64,000 nt of DNA from Aquimonas sp044344935 (GTDB lineage: Bacteria > Pseudomonadota > Gammaproteobacteria > Xanthomonadales > Xanthomonadaceae). Each line of letters starts with the position of its first letter. The first letter of the stretch is position 1. The stretch covers positions 37,686 through 101,685 of the forward strand of contig JBIJCA010000001.1 in the NCBI GenBank assembly GCA_044344935.1, read 5' to 3'. Shown here one piece after another: positions 26,098 to 32,823 of this stretch. A program made the translations under genes and the position numbers. Below the pieces are notes generated by a model that saw nothing but the letters and a program-made list of their open reading frames with translations, made no database searches and was not told where the DNA came from.

Positions 26098-27123
26098 ATG
26101 AGCACACTCTTTCCTCTGTTGCTTGGCTTTTCGCTCGGCGCCGGCGCCCTGCTGATGCTGGCGTTTGCCACCGCCTACCGCGGGCTCGATCTGCCGCCGC
26201 AGTCGCGCATCGCCGGCTGGGTGATGCTGCTGGGTCTGACCCATACGCAATGGACCCACTTGGGCATCGTCGAGTCGGTGCAGGCGATGCCGCTGACCCG
26301 GACCTACGTGGCGGTGCTGTTCCTGCAGTCGCTCGGCTTCTACTGGCTGCTGCTCGGCCTGCTCCGGCGCAGCGAGGACTGGCGGCGCTGGGAGTGGGCG
26401 CTGCCGCCGCTGGTGCTCGCGGCCGGCCTGCTGGTGCCGCTGGCCTGGGCGATTCCGCTGGCCCTGGGCATGGGCACCGCGTTCGCCCTGCACCTCGCCC
26501 TGCTGCTGTACCGGCTGCGCGCCCTGCGCCGCTGGTTCCGGCTGGAGCTGCCGGTGGTGCTGGTGTTCGCGCTGATGGGAATGACGATCGGAATCGCCGG
26601 CGTGTGGGCACCGTTCGGCTTGGGCTGGGCGGCCTATGCGCAGGTCTACACCTGGATGATCGCGCTCGGCTACTTCGGTGTGTTGTGGCTGCTGCTGGCA
26701 GTGCCGGATCTCGCCAGCAAGACGCAGGAGGCGGTGGCGCAGAGCTATGCGCAGAGCACGCTGGGTCGGGTCGATGTCGAGGCCAAGCTGGCCGCGCTGA
26801 CGCGATTGTTCGAGGTGGAGCGCATCCACCGTGACGAAGGCCTGAGCCTGGCACGCGCAGCCGAGCTGCTGGAGCTCAGCACGCATCAGCTCTCCGAGCT
26901 GGTCAATGCGCGTCTGGGCATCGGGTTTTCGAAGCTGGTGCGCCAGCACCGCGTGCGCGACGCCCAGAAGATGCTGATCGACGAGCCGCGCGCCTCGGTG
27001 CTGTCGGTCGGCCTGGCGGTGGGCTTCGCCTCGCAGTCGACCTTCTACGTCGCCTTCAAGGAAGAGCTGGGTGTGGTGCCGGGGCAGTACCGCAAGCAGG
27101 CGCTGGGGGCGGGGCCAGACTAG
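26098..27123 (+). CDS. Membrane-anchored AraC-family transcriptional regulator
   Basis: 341 residues. The N-terminal half (1-215) is very hydrophobic with about seven predicted membrane segments (LLLGFSLGAGALLMLAFAT, then GWVMLLGLTHTQWTHLG and onward). The C-terminal 110 residues form an AraC-type double helix-turn-helix: SLARAAELLELSTHQLSELV then SVLSVGLAVGFASQSTFYVA, ending in the typical FKEELGVVPGQYRK. Such proteins sense a signal at the membrane and control nearby or distant genes; no target is evident. A repeat cluster follows directly. Confidence 0.85.
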   Translation: MSTLFPLLLGFSLGAGALLMLAFATAYRGLDLPPQSRIAGWVMLLGLTHTQWTHLGIVESVQAMPLTRTYVAVLFLQSLGFYWLLLGLLRRSEDWRRWEWALPPLVLAAGLLVPLAWAIPLALGMGTAFALHLALLLYRLRALRRWFRLELPVVLVFALMGMTIGIAGVWAPFGLGWAAYAQVYTWMIALGYFGVLWLLLAVPDLASKTQEAVAQSYAQSTLGRVDVEAKLAALTRLFEVERIHRDEGLSLARAAELLELSTHQLSELVNARLGIGFSKLVRQHRVRDAQKMLIDEPRASVLSVGLAVGFASQSTFYVAFKEELGVVPGQYRKQALGAGPD

Positions 27124-27168
27124 GAGCGAGGAAGGTTCGCTCCCGCCAGCGCGAACACTTCGCGCGCC

Positions 27169-27192
27169 CATAGGGTGGGTCCTGACCCACCG
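27169..27192. repeat. GGTGGGTC hairpin repeat, copy 1
   Basis: CATAGGGTGGGTCCTGACCC continues to CACC. The arms GGTGGGTC (27174-27181) and GACCCACC (27184-27191) form a hairpin preceded by CATAG. It is one of eight copies in the window in either orientation, clustered at 27.2-27.4 kb and 41.6-42.0 kb, always outside known coding cores. Confidence 0.75.
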
Positions 27193-27268
27193 CAGCTGAA
27201 CCCTCGCCTCGGTTGTCGGTGATCCGACGAAGTTCACGGAGCGCGCCTGCGAAGGGATGCGGATAGCC

Positions 27269-27292
27269 CATAGGGTGGGTCTTGACCCACCG
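27269..27292. repeat. GGTGGGTC hairpin repeat, copy 2
   Basis: Same orientation as copy 1, 100 bases away: CATAGGGTGGGTCTTGACCC then CACC. The loop base change (C to T) keeps the stem intact. Confidence 0.75.
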
Positions 27293-27379
27293 CACCTCAC
27301 CTCTGCCGCAAGCACTTCGCCCTGCGGTAAGAGGGCGCGGGCGGAGATTCACGCCGCAGGTCGAAGCTTGTGTGACTGA

Positions 27380-27420
27380 GGCGAGCGTCGAGCTCCGGTG
27401 GGCCAGGGCCCACCCTATGG
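27380..27420. repeat. GGTGGGYC hairpin repeat, extended form, inverted (copy 3)
   Basis: GCGAGCGTCGAGCTCC leads into GGTGGGCCAGGGCCCACC and ends CTATGG. This is the reverse complement of the copy 1 hairpin plus a roughly 16-bp conserved left extension that recurs at 41.7-42.0 kb. Confidence 0.75.
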
Positions 27421-27563
27421 ATTCGCGATGATCTTTCTGGAAGTCGGCAAGTCATTGATCCCATTGAGTCGGCGGCGCGCCATGTTCCAGTTCGATCGTG
27501 CCGGAAGCCGGAGGGCGTGGAGATGTCGATGCTGGCTGCCACGCCCGCTGCCGGACCATCCAC

Positions 27564-28157
27564 ATGCTGCGTTCTCGCTTTCCGCCAGCCGCAAGGCAAC
27601 TCCCAACGACGCGCATCGACGCGCTTCCGCTGGGCGACAGCGGACGCGTCCTCACGTCGCGCGTTCCGCTCGACCGTTCATCCGCTGAGTGTCCGCGGGA
27701 GTCAGACATCCCGTATGCGAACTGGCTCGTCCTGACGCTGCTGGCAACCTTGCCCAGCGTTTTCCTCAGCGCGTGGTTGGTCTCGACCCTGTTTGGCGCC
27801 TATGTGCTCATCGCCCTGCAGGGCCTTGCAGCGATGCCCGTGGTGCCGTGGATGCCGGTGCTTGGCCTCTTGTCCGCGTGCATCCCCTTTCTGTTTGGAA
27901 TCCTCCCCGCGCTGCTGATTTGCGCTCCGCTGTGGGCCTTGCTGCAGCGGCTGGGGATGGGCGGGTACATCGCCTTCGCTGTGGTCGGCAGCGTGCCGGC
28001 CGCTGGTCTGCTCATCGTCGATGGCTCCTCTCTCGGCGGGCTGTTTCTTGTTTTCGGTCTGCCCGCCAGTCTGCTGGTGCGTGCGTTTGTCTCGTCGGCG
28101 GAGTCGGCTTGCCGGACGCGAAAGTGCACAGCCGAAGGCAAGGAGCACTCGCCATGA
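27564..28157 (+). CDS. Integral membrane protein, first of a coupled pair
   Basis: The coding region is clear from about 27715: WLVLTLLATLPSVFLSAWLV, then LLSACIPFLFGILPALLICA and GLLIVDGSSLGGLFLVFGLP are membrane segments (four or five in all). The N-terminus is uncertain; ATGs at 27498 and 27564 are in frame but the residues before 27700 look non-coding, so a rare start nearer the first membrane segment is possible. The TGA (28155-28157) overlaps the ATG of the next membrane gene, so they are translationally coupled. Family not recognised. Confidence 0.6.
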   Translation: MLRSRFPPAARQLPTTRIDALPLGDSGRVLTSRVPLDRSSAECPRESDIPYANWLVLTLLATLPSVFLSAWLVSTLFGAYVLIALQGLAAMPVVPWMPVLGLLSACIPFLFGILPALLICAPLWALLQRLGMGGYIAFAVVGSVPAAGLLIVDGSSLGGLFLVFGLPASLLVRAFVSSAESACRTRKCTAEGKEHSP

Positions 28158-28594
28158 CTCGCCCGATAAGCGGAGGCCGCGCGCTGGTGGTGAGCTATCT
28201 GTCCACGATCGGGGGCTTGCTGCTGGGGGCCGTGATCGGCTGTCTCGGCTTGGTGCTGTTCGCAATGACTGACGAATGCCATCAATGGGCCAACACGCAG
28301 CGTCAGCTTCGCAGCTTCCCGTTCACTGTGATGCTGTTGATGTTCGTCGGTGGGCTACCGGCTCTGGTACTCGGGTCGCCTTTGTATGCGGCGCTGCTCG
28401 GCCACGACCTCGCCAACTACCTGACTTCGGCCGTGCTCGGGGCAGCGCTGATAGGCCCGTTCTTCCTGCTCTTCACGGGCCAGTTAGGCGGTCTGATGTT
28501 CGGCCCCTGCGTCGCCTGCTCCACCCACTTCATCGCGAACCGGCTGCTGCGCGGATGGCTGCGGCCGCCGTCTGCGGTCGAGCCCTCGCACTGA
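28154..28594 (+). CDS. Integral membrane protein, second of a coupled pair
   Basis: 146 residues from the ATG at 28154, which overlaps the upstream stop (ATGA); GGAGCACTCGCC precedes it. Four membrane segments can be seen: LSTIGGLLLGAVIGCLGLV, FPFTVMLLMFVGGLPALVL, a middle one around SAVLGAALIGPFFLLFTGQL, and a weaker final one with GPCVACSTHF. No named family is recognised. The resemblance in size, hydrophobicity and layout suggests a paralogous pair, possibly forming one membrane complex. Confidence 0.7.
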   Translation: MTRPISGGRALVVSYLSTIGGLLLGAVIGCLGLVLFAMTDECHQWANTQRQLRSFPFTVMLLMFVGGLPALVLGSPLYAALLGHDLANYLTSAVLGAALIGPFFLLFTGQLGGLMFGPCVACSTHFIANRLLRGWLRPPSAVEPSH

Positions 28595-28644
28595 CACCAT
28601 CGCGGGCGCTACACAATCGCTACAAACCCGCACCAATCCCGCAG

Positions 28645-28673
28645 CTGAAGCGCGGGCGGTCTGGCTCTAGTCT
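28645..28673 (+). promoter_or_regulatory. Candidate sigma-70 promoter for a small RNA
   Basis: CTGAAG (28645-28650) and TAGTCT (28668-28673) are separated by exactly 17 bases. They resemble TTGACA and TATAAT enough to be credible in a high-GC genome, and no coding start follows before the terminator at 28810. Transcription would begin near 28680. Confidence 0.4.
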
Positions 28674-28679
28674 GCATTC

Positions 28680-28845
28680 CATCAAGCGCGGCCACGGACA
28701 GGCTCGCTGCAGTTCAGGCCAACGCCCTTGTGGGCACGGTCGACGGGGTCCGGACGTTCCGGGCAGTTTCTTCGGGTATCTGCTTCTTCATGTGTATCGG
28801 TGCTGTCGTGGCCCGGCCCGCTTGTGCGGGTCGGGCCTTTTCTTG
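28680..28845 (+). ncRNA. Candidate small RNA ending in a strong terminator
   Basis: A transcript of about 165 nt would run from the promoter at 28645-28673 to the terminator at 28810-28845. Internal hairpins are GCCC (28724-28727), loop TTGT, GGGC (28732-28735) and a possible GCAG/CTGC stem near 28761-28781. The terminator hairpin has the same TTGT loop. No protein-coding frame of quality lies here. Alternatively the terminator simply ends read-through from the membrane-protein pair. Confidence 0.35.
28810..28845 (+). terminator. Strong rho-independent terminator
   Basis: GGCCCGGCCCGC (28810-28821), loop TTGT, GCGGGTCGGGCC (28826-28837): a 12-bp stem with one G-T pair, followed by TTTTCTTG. 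It ends either the candidate small RNA or the upstream membrane-protein operon, before the convergent acyltransferase gene. Confidence 0.85.
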
Positions 28846-28908
28846 TCCGGCGCAGCGCAGGTCCCGCAGGTTCGATCGCGGTGCTAGCCGTCACCGCCTG
28901 GCGCGTGT

Positions 28909-29511
28909 TCAGAGGGTGCCGCGGTTCCTGCCGATCCACGGGCGGTAGTACTCGCGGATCCTCGCCATGTCGGCATCCAGCGAGTCGGTCATGTCCATCA
29001 GCGGGCCGACGCCGATCACCCGCTCGGGGTAGTGGAAGTACACGCACAGCACCGGCACCTCGGCGGCGCGGGCGATGCGCCAGAAGCCGGATCGCCAGTC
29101 CTCGACGCGGCGGCGCGTGCCTTCCGGCGCCAGCGCCACCCACAGCCTTTCGCGACCGCGGTAACGCTCGGCGACCTGCTCGACCACGCCCGCACTGCTG
29201 CTGCGGTTGACCGGAAACCCGCCGAGCCGGCGCAGCACCCAGCCGACCGGCCCGCGGAACAGCTCGGCCTTGGCCATGAAAGCGATGTCGAGGCCGAGCG
29301 CGATCTTCATGCCGAGGCCCCAGATGGCGTCCCAGCCGGATGAATGCGGCGCGACGATGATCACCATCTTGTCGACTTCGGGAAACGCGCCGCGCATGTG
29401 CCAGCCGCCCAAACGCAGCAGGCCGCGGCCGAGCCCGCGGGTGAAGGCACCGCCGCGCCGCGGCGCGCGCGCCGGCAGCGGCGGATGCACAGGAATGTTC
29501 AGGGGTAGCAT
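28909..29511 (-). CDS. 1-acyl-glycerol-3-phosphate acyltransferase family protein (PlsC-like)
   Basis: 200 residues, lysophospholipid acyltransferase fold. The catalytic HX4D motif is HSSGWD in VIIVAPHSSGWDAIWGLG (about 55), and ALAPEGTRRR supplies the phosphate-binding EGTR block. The catalytic block reads PHSS rather than NHxS, a common variant in the small PlsC-like subgroup. It likely acylates a lysophospholipid at the inner membrane. The start codon overlaps the arfB stop by one base (TGATG), so translation is coupled to arfB. Confidence 0.85.
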   Translation of the reverse strand: MLPLNIPVHPPLPARAPRRGGAFTRGLGRGLLRLGGWHMRGAFPEVDKMVIIVAPHSSGWDAIWGLGMKIALGLDIAFMAKAELFRGPVGWVLRRLGGFPVNRSSSAGVVEQVAERYRGRERLWVALAPEGTRRRVEDWRSGFWRIARAAEVPVLCVYFHYPERVIGVGPLMDMTDSLDADMARIREYYRPWIGRNRGTL

Positions 29512-29936
29512 CAGTCGACGTCCACGCCGCGCGCTGCCCGCTGGCGCTTGATGCCGGCGCGCTCGCGCTTGCTGCTCAGGCGGCGTTCCTGCGAGCCCTT
29601 GCTGGGTTTGGTGGCGATGCGCGGTTTAGGCGGCTTCAGCACGGCGAGGATCAGGGCGAGCAAGCGTTCGCGCGCGTCCTCGCGGTTGCGGTCCTGGCTG
29701 CGATAGCGCTGCGCCTGGATGATCACCACGCCATCTTCGGTGATGCGGCTGTCGCGCCGCGCCAGCAGGCGCGCCTTCAGCGGGGCCGGCAGGGCATCCG
29801 AGTGGGCGGCGTCATAGCGCAGCTCGACCGCGGTCGCGACCTTGTTGACGTTCTGGCCGCCGGGTCCGGACGAACGCACGAAGCGTTCCTCGAGCTCTTC
29901 GTCGGGAATGGCGATGGAGGGCGTGATGCGGAGCAT
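29511..29936 (-). CDS. arfB: Alternative ribosome-rescue factor ArfB (YaeJ)
   Basis: 141 residues starting MLRITPSIAIPDEELEERF, the usual ArfB N-terminus. The catalytic GGQ (about residues 26-28) lies in RSSGPGGQNVNKVATAVELR, which hydrolyses peptidyl-tRNA on stalled ribosomes. The C-terminal tail is highly basic (KPPKPRIATKPSKGSQERRL, then RAGIKRQRAARG), as needed to thread into the empty mRNA channel. The frame is open further upstream but that part is encoded by a repeat array. It is coupled to the PlsC-like gene downstream. Confidence 0.95.
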   Translation of the reverse strand: MLRITPSIAIPDEELEERFVRSSGPGGQNVNKVATAVELRYDAAHSDALPAPLKARLLARRDSRITEDGVVIIQAQRYRSQDRNREDARERLLALILAVLKPPKPRIATKPSKGSQERRLSSKRERAGIKRQRAARGVDVD

Positions 29937-29982
29937 GGGCAGGGTTCGCGGGGGCTGCGGGATTGTAGCGAGCGATGAGAGC

Positions 29983-30010
29983 GGGGATTGGGGATTGGGG
30001 ATTGGGAATT
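29983..30010. repeat. GGGATTG heptamer array
   Basis: GGGATTGGGGATTGGGGATT then GGGAATT: four heptamer units. It is oriented opposite to the array at 30117-30150, so the two form an inverted pair about 105 bp apart between arfB and truC. Confidence 0.75.
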
Positions 30011-30105
30011 GCCGAAGGTGGGCTGCATGACGGGTTGGGTGCGTGCTCCGCTTCGTCGAGCCACTCTCACAGCTGGGGAGCCGGCCGCGCAGCTGAGCCG
30101 GAGCG

Positions 30106-30852
30106 CTAGCCAGGATCGCCAATCCCCAATCCCCAATCCCCAATCCCCGCTGCCACCCCCTGCCACCCGAACCGCTCCAGCAGCGCCTCGAACTCGCCGT
30201 CCACGGGCGCTTCGATGCACAGGCGTCGGCCGTCGGCGGGATGGTCGAAAGCGATCCGCCACGCGTGCAGCAGCATGCGGTGGCAGCGCAGCTCGGCGCG
30301 GAACAGACGGTTGTGGCGGCCGTCGCCGTGGCTGGTGTCGCCGATCAGGTGATGGTGGATGTGCTTCAGGTGGCGGCGCAGCTGGCGGTAGCGGCCGGTC
30401 TCGGGCTGCATCGCGAGCAGGCTGTAGCGCGCGGTCTCGAAGCCGCTCATGGGGTAGGGCAGTTCGATCGTCGCCAGTCGGCGGTAGTGGCTGATCGCCG
30501 GCTTGGGCTCGGGCTTGCCCGGCGCATCCAGCGCGTGCTCGATGCGGTCGGCATCCATGGTCCAGCCGCGCACCACGGCGAGATAGGTCTTCTCCACGCT
30601 GCGGCCCATGAATTGCTCGCCGAGTGCTGCAGCGGTGCTCTTGTCGAAGGCCAGCAGCAGGGCGCCCGAGGTGGCGCGGTCCAGGCGATGGGCCAGGAAG
30701 CAGCGCTGGCCGAGCTGCTCGCGCAGCTGATCCAGCAGGAAGCGATCCTCGTGGGCCGCGATCTGGCTGCGGTGGGCCAAGAGGCCCGCCGGCTTGTTGA
30801 CTACGGCCAGGGCCTCGTCACGGTAGAGCAGGTCGAGCGGGGCCTCGGACAT
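30106..30852 (-). CDS. truC: tRNA pseudouridine synthase C (TruC-like, RluA family)
   Basis: 248 residues from MSEAPLDLLYRDEALAVVNK; the frame stays open upstream of the start. The catalytic Asp lies in FLAHRLDRATSGALLLA, and ETGRYRQLRRHLKHIHHHLI with GDTSHGDGRHN matches TruC closely. TruC forms pseudouridine 65 in the T-arm of tRNA-Ile and tRNA-Asp. The native domain ends near ERFGWQGVAAG; the last residues GIGDWGLGIGDPG are encoded by the GGGATTG array, so the repeat has become the C-terminal tail. The gene is divergent from hemF. Confidence 0.93.
   Translation of the reverse strand: MSEAPLDLLYRDEALAVVNKPAGLLAHRSQIAAHEDRFLLDQLREQLGQRCFLAHRLDRATSGALLLAFDKSTAAALGEQFMGRSVEKTYLAVVRGWTMDADRIEHALDAPGKPEPKPAISHYRRLATIELPYPMSGFETARYSLLAMQPETGRYRQLRRHLKHIHHHLIGDTSHGDGRHNRLFRAELRCHRMLLHAWRIAFDHPADGRRLCIEAPVDGEFEALLERFGWQGVAAGIGDWGLGIGDPG
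30117..30150. repeat. GGGATTG heptamer array overlapping the truC 3' end
   Basis: On the plus strand this reads CGCCAATCCCCAATCCCCAA, continuing to about 30148. It is the reverse complement of the array at 29983-30010. It encodes the last residues of TruC (GIGDWGLGIGD). Confidence 0.75.
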
Positions 30853-30917
30853 CGGGGCAGTGGTCTGAACACGGCCGGCTATGATGCCCGACCCTTCCGC
30901 AGGCACGAACTCCCGCC

Positions 30918-31850
30918 ATGCAGCCCATCGACACCGTGGCCGACTATCTGCGCGGCCTGCAGGACCGCATCTGCAGCGCCATCGAGGGCGCCGACGGCGC
31001 CGCGCGCTTTGCCGAAGACGAATGGCAGCGCGCCGAAGGCGGCGGCGGCCGCACCCGCGTGCTGCGCGAGGGCGCCGTGTTCGAGCAGGCGGGCATCGGC
31101 TTCTCGGACGTCAGCGGCGAGCGCCTGCCGCCCTCGGCCAGCGCCGCTCGGCCCGAGCTGGCGGGTGCGTCCTGGCGCGCGGTCGGTGTGTCGCTGGTGT
31201 TCCACCCGCGCAACCCGTACATCCCCACGACCCACGCCAACGTGCGCCACTTCCGCGCGATGCGCGATGGCGAGGTCGTGGGCTGGTGGTTCGGCGGCGG
31301 CTTTGATCTCACGCCCTTCTATCCCTTGGATGAGGACGTGCTGCACTGGCATCGCGCTGCACGCGACCTGTGCGAGCCCTTCGGTGGCGAGGCGCGCTAT
31401 GCCGCGCACAAGCGCTGGTGCGACGAGTACTTCTTCTTGAAGCATCGCGGCGAGACCCGCGGCGTCGGCGGTCTGTTCTTCGACGACCTGCACGAGGACT
31501 TCGACCGCGACTTCGCCTACCTGCAGGCGGTGGGCAACGGCTTCCTCGATGCCTATCTGCCCATCGTCGAGCGCCGCCGCGACACGCCTTTCGGCGAGCG
31601 CGAGCGCGAGTTCCAGCTCTACCGCCGCGGCCGCTACGTCGAGTTCAACCTGGTCTGGGACCGCGGCACCCTGTTCGGCCTGCAGAGCGGCGGCCGCACC
31701 GAATCCATCCTGATGAGCCTGCCGCCGCGCGTGCGCTTCGAGTACGGCTACACGCCCGAGCCCGGCAGCGCCGAAGCCCGCCTCAACGACTACCTGCGGC
31801 CGCGGGAGTGGCTTGGGAGCGGGGATTCGGGATTGGGGATTGGGGATTGA
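30918..31850 (+). CDS. hemF: Oxygen-dependent coproporphyrinogen III oxidase
   Basis: 310 residues. HemF decarboxylates two propionates of coproporphyrinogen III with O2 to give protoporphyrinogen IX in haem synthesis. Conserved stretches include HPRNPYIPTTHANVRHF, VGWWFGGGFDLTPFYPLDED, GVGGLFFDDLHEDFDRDF, VEFNLVWDRGTLFGLQSGGR and ESILMSLPPRVRFEYGY. The native end is near LNDYLRPREWL; the final residues GSGDSGLGIGD come from a heptamer array. It starts 65 bp from the divergent truC start. Confidence 0.96.
   Translation: MQPIDTVADYLRGLQDRICSAIEGADGAARFAEDEWQRAEGGGGRTRVLREGAVFEQAGIGFSDVSGERLPPSASAARPELAGASWRAVGVSLVFHPRNPYIPTTHANVRHFRAMRDGEVVGWWFGGGFDLTPFYPLDEDVLHWHRAARDLCEPFGGEARYAAHKRWCDEYFFLKHRGETRGVGGLFFDDLHEDFDRDFAYLQAVGNGFLDAYLPIVERRRDTPFGEREREFQLYRRGRYVEFNLVWDRGTLFGLQSGGRTESILMSLPPRVRFEYGYTPEPGSAEARLNDYLRPREWLGSGDSGLGIGD
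31820..31849. repeat. GGGATTG heptamer array at the hemF 3' end
   Basis: GGGGATTCGGGATTGGGGAT then TGGGGATTGA, including the hemF stop. Four heptamer units. An inverted partner array lies 105 bases downstream (31954-31991). Confidence 0.75.
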
Positions 31851-31953
31851 ACAACCGAGGTTTCGCAAGCGGCTGCCTGCTTGCTCGTGTGCTCGAGAGG
31901 GGCGGTCATCGCAGCCGCGCCCGGAAACCTTGCTGCGCCTCGACAGCCGTCGG

Positions 31954-31991
31954 CCAATCCCGAATCCCTAATCCCTAATCCCGAATCCCGG
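31954..31991. repeat. Heptamer array, inverted partner
   Basis: CCAATCCCGAATCCCTAATC continues CCTAATCCCGAATCCCGG. It is the reverse complement of the array at the hemF end and lies immediately before the terminator of the first small RNA. Confidence 0.75.
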
Positions 31992-31996
31992 CCCCC

Positions 31997-32129
31997 AAAT
32001 AAAAACCCCGGAACCGAGGGGGAGCGGTTCCGGGGTCGGGGAGCGCGATCCTGGCTGGGGGGAGCCGTGGATCGCGCAGATTCACTCGAGGGGGAGGGAG
32101 TGAATCTCTGCGGTGGCGTTGCACCACCG
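31997..32129 (-). ncRNA. sX13: sX13-like small RNA with C-rich loops, copy 1
   Basis: On the minus strand this would be a transcript of about 133 nt. It holds a 5' hairpin (GGTGG/CCACC, 32112-32128), a stem AGATTCACTC/GAGTGAATCT whose loop is CCTCCCCCTC (32078-32107), and a stem GCGCGATCC/GGATCGCGC whose loop contains CTCCCCCC (32043-32077). The last stem, CCCCGGAACC/GGTTCCGGGG with loop GCTCCCCCTC (32006-32035), is followed by TTTTTATTT and acts as terminator. Repeated C-rich loops on stable stems and a position beside polA match my knowledge of Xanthomonas sX13, which base-pairs with G-rich mRNA sites. A candidate promoter lies at 32136-32163. Confidence 0.75.
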
Positions 32130-32440
32130 GGATGAGAGATTGCGCCGGGAGCCGGGAGTTCAAGCGCCGACCCGGATCCATTCAGCCGGCCTTTAGCTGG
32201 GTCCGAACCTGGAGCAAGGCTTCGCCAGGTCGAACATTCAACAGGCCGTGCTGGCGGATGCCCGCGCGCTGTGGCGCCGTGCCGATGCAGGGGCTCGCAA
32301 GAGGGTCGCTTTGGCCACTGCAGTTCAGAGCATCTCAGCCCCGCATGGCGGCACGAGCGGTTCACTTCAGTGGAAGAGTCTCGTGCAGGTGCGCGCGCCG
32401 GTGTCTGGTTCCGACCGGCTCGGTATGCGGCGAAGCGCCC
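32130..32440. other. Spacer between the two small RNA copies
   Basis: About 310 bases with no recognisable gene. It contains the copy 1 promoter at its left end. No repeat or frame of quality stands out, so this is likely residue of the duplication or divergent spacer. Confidence 0.4.
32136..32163 (-). promoter_or_regulatory. Candidate promoter of small RNA copy 1
   Basis: On the minus strand, TTGAAC (complement of 32158-32163) and AATCTC (complement of 32136-32141) are spaced by 16 bases. The -35 match is good, the -10 weak. The start would be near 32129, just before the first hairpin. Confidence 0.4.
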
Positions 32441-32571
32441 AAATAGAAAGCCCCGAGAGCCGGGGGGAGCTCTCGGGGCTTGGGGGCCGGAAGGCGGTCG
32501 GGGGGAACCGGTCCTTCCGTGTATTCACTCAAGGGGGAGGGAGTGAATCAGACCGGCGTTGCGCCAGTCGT
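32441..32571 (-). ncRNA. sX13: sX13-like small RNA with C-rich loops, copy 2
   Basis: A minus-strand transcript of about 131 nt organised like copy 1. It has a 5' hairpin (GGCG/CGCC near 32555-32565), a stem ATTCACTC/GAGTGAAT with loop CCTCCCCCTT (32523-32548), and a stem CGGAAGG/CCTTCCG with inner CGGT/ACCG and a TCCCCCCG loop (32488-32519). The terminator stem is AGCCCCGAGAGC/GCTCTCGGGGCT with loop TCCCCCCG (32449-32480), followed by TTTCTATTT. The stems differ in sequence from copy 1 while their loops are conserved, which argues for selected function. A TAAGAT -10-like box lies at 32579-32584 (complement). Confidence 0.75.
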
Positions 32572-32578
32572 GGGACGC

Positions 32579-32584
32579 ATCTTA
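32579..32584 (-). promoter_or_regulatory. Candidate -10 box of small RNA copy 2
   Basis: TAAGAT on the minus strand, eight bases before the proposed transcript start near 32571. No good -35 hexamer is found 17 bases upstream, so the promoter may be factor-assisted. Confidence 0.4.
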
Positions 32585-32823
32585 CGGATGCATTCTGAAA
32601 TTCGCGTGACTGCGGGCGTGACGATTAAGCACAATTAATCTTTCGTTCATTTCCAGATGCGCGCTTCACATGCAGCGTACAGGTCGGAAGTCACGCAACA
32701 ACCACGCGTTGAACTGAGTAGTTCAGGCAATCCTGATGTACTTGCGCGCCGCCTTGGACAAGGCCCCGTCAGGGTTTCCCGCCCGGCGTGGCCTCGCCTT
32801 TCGCGCGCTTTTCGAAGTCGCAC

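Larger units (their letters stand above)
27124..27563. other. Intergenic region holding three hairpin repeats
   Basis: Apart from the three repeat copies, no gene is evident in these 440 bases. Several short frames lack ribosome-binding sites and family resemblance. Clustered repeats between the regulator gene and the membrane-protein pair suggest a recombination-tolerant spacer. Confidence 0.5.

Noticed and set aside
25651..27315. A 554-codon minus-strand frame spanning the end of thrC and the AraC-type regulator
   Set aside because: Low-complexity Gln/His/Ala/Arg-rich composition; both real genes lie on the plus strand with intact domains.
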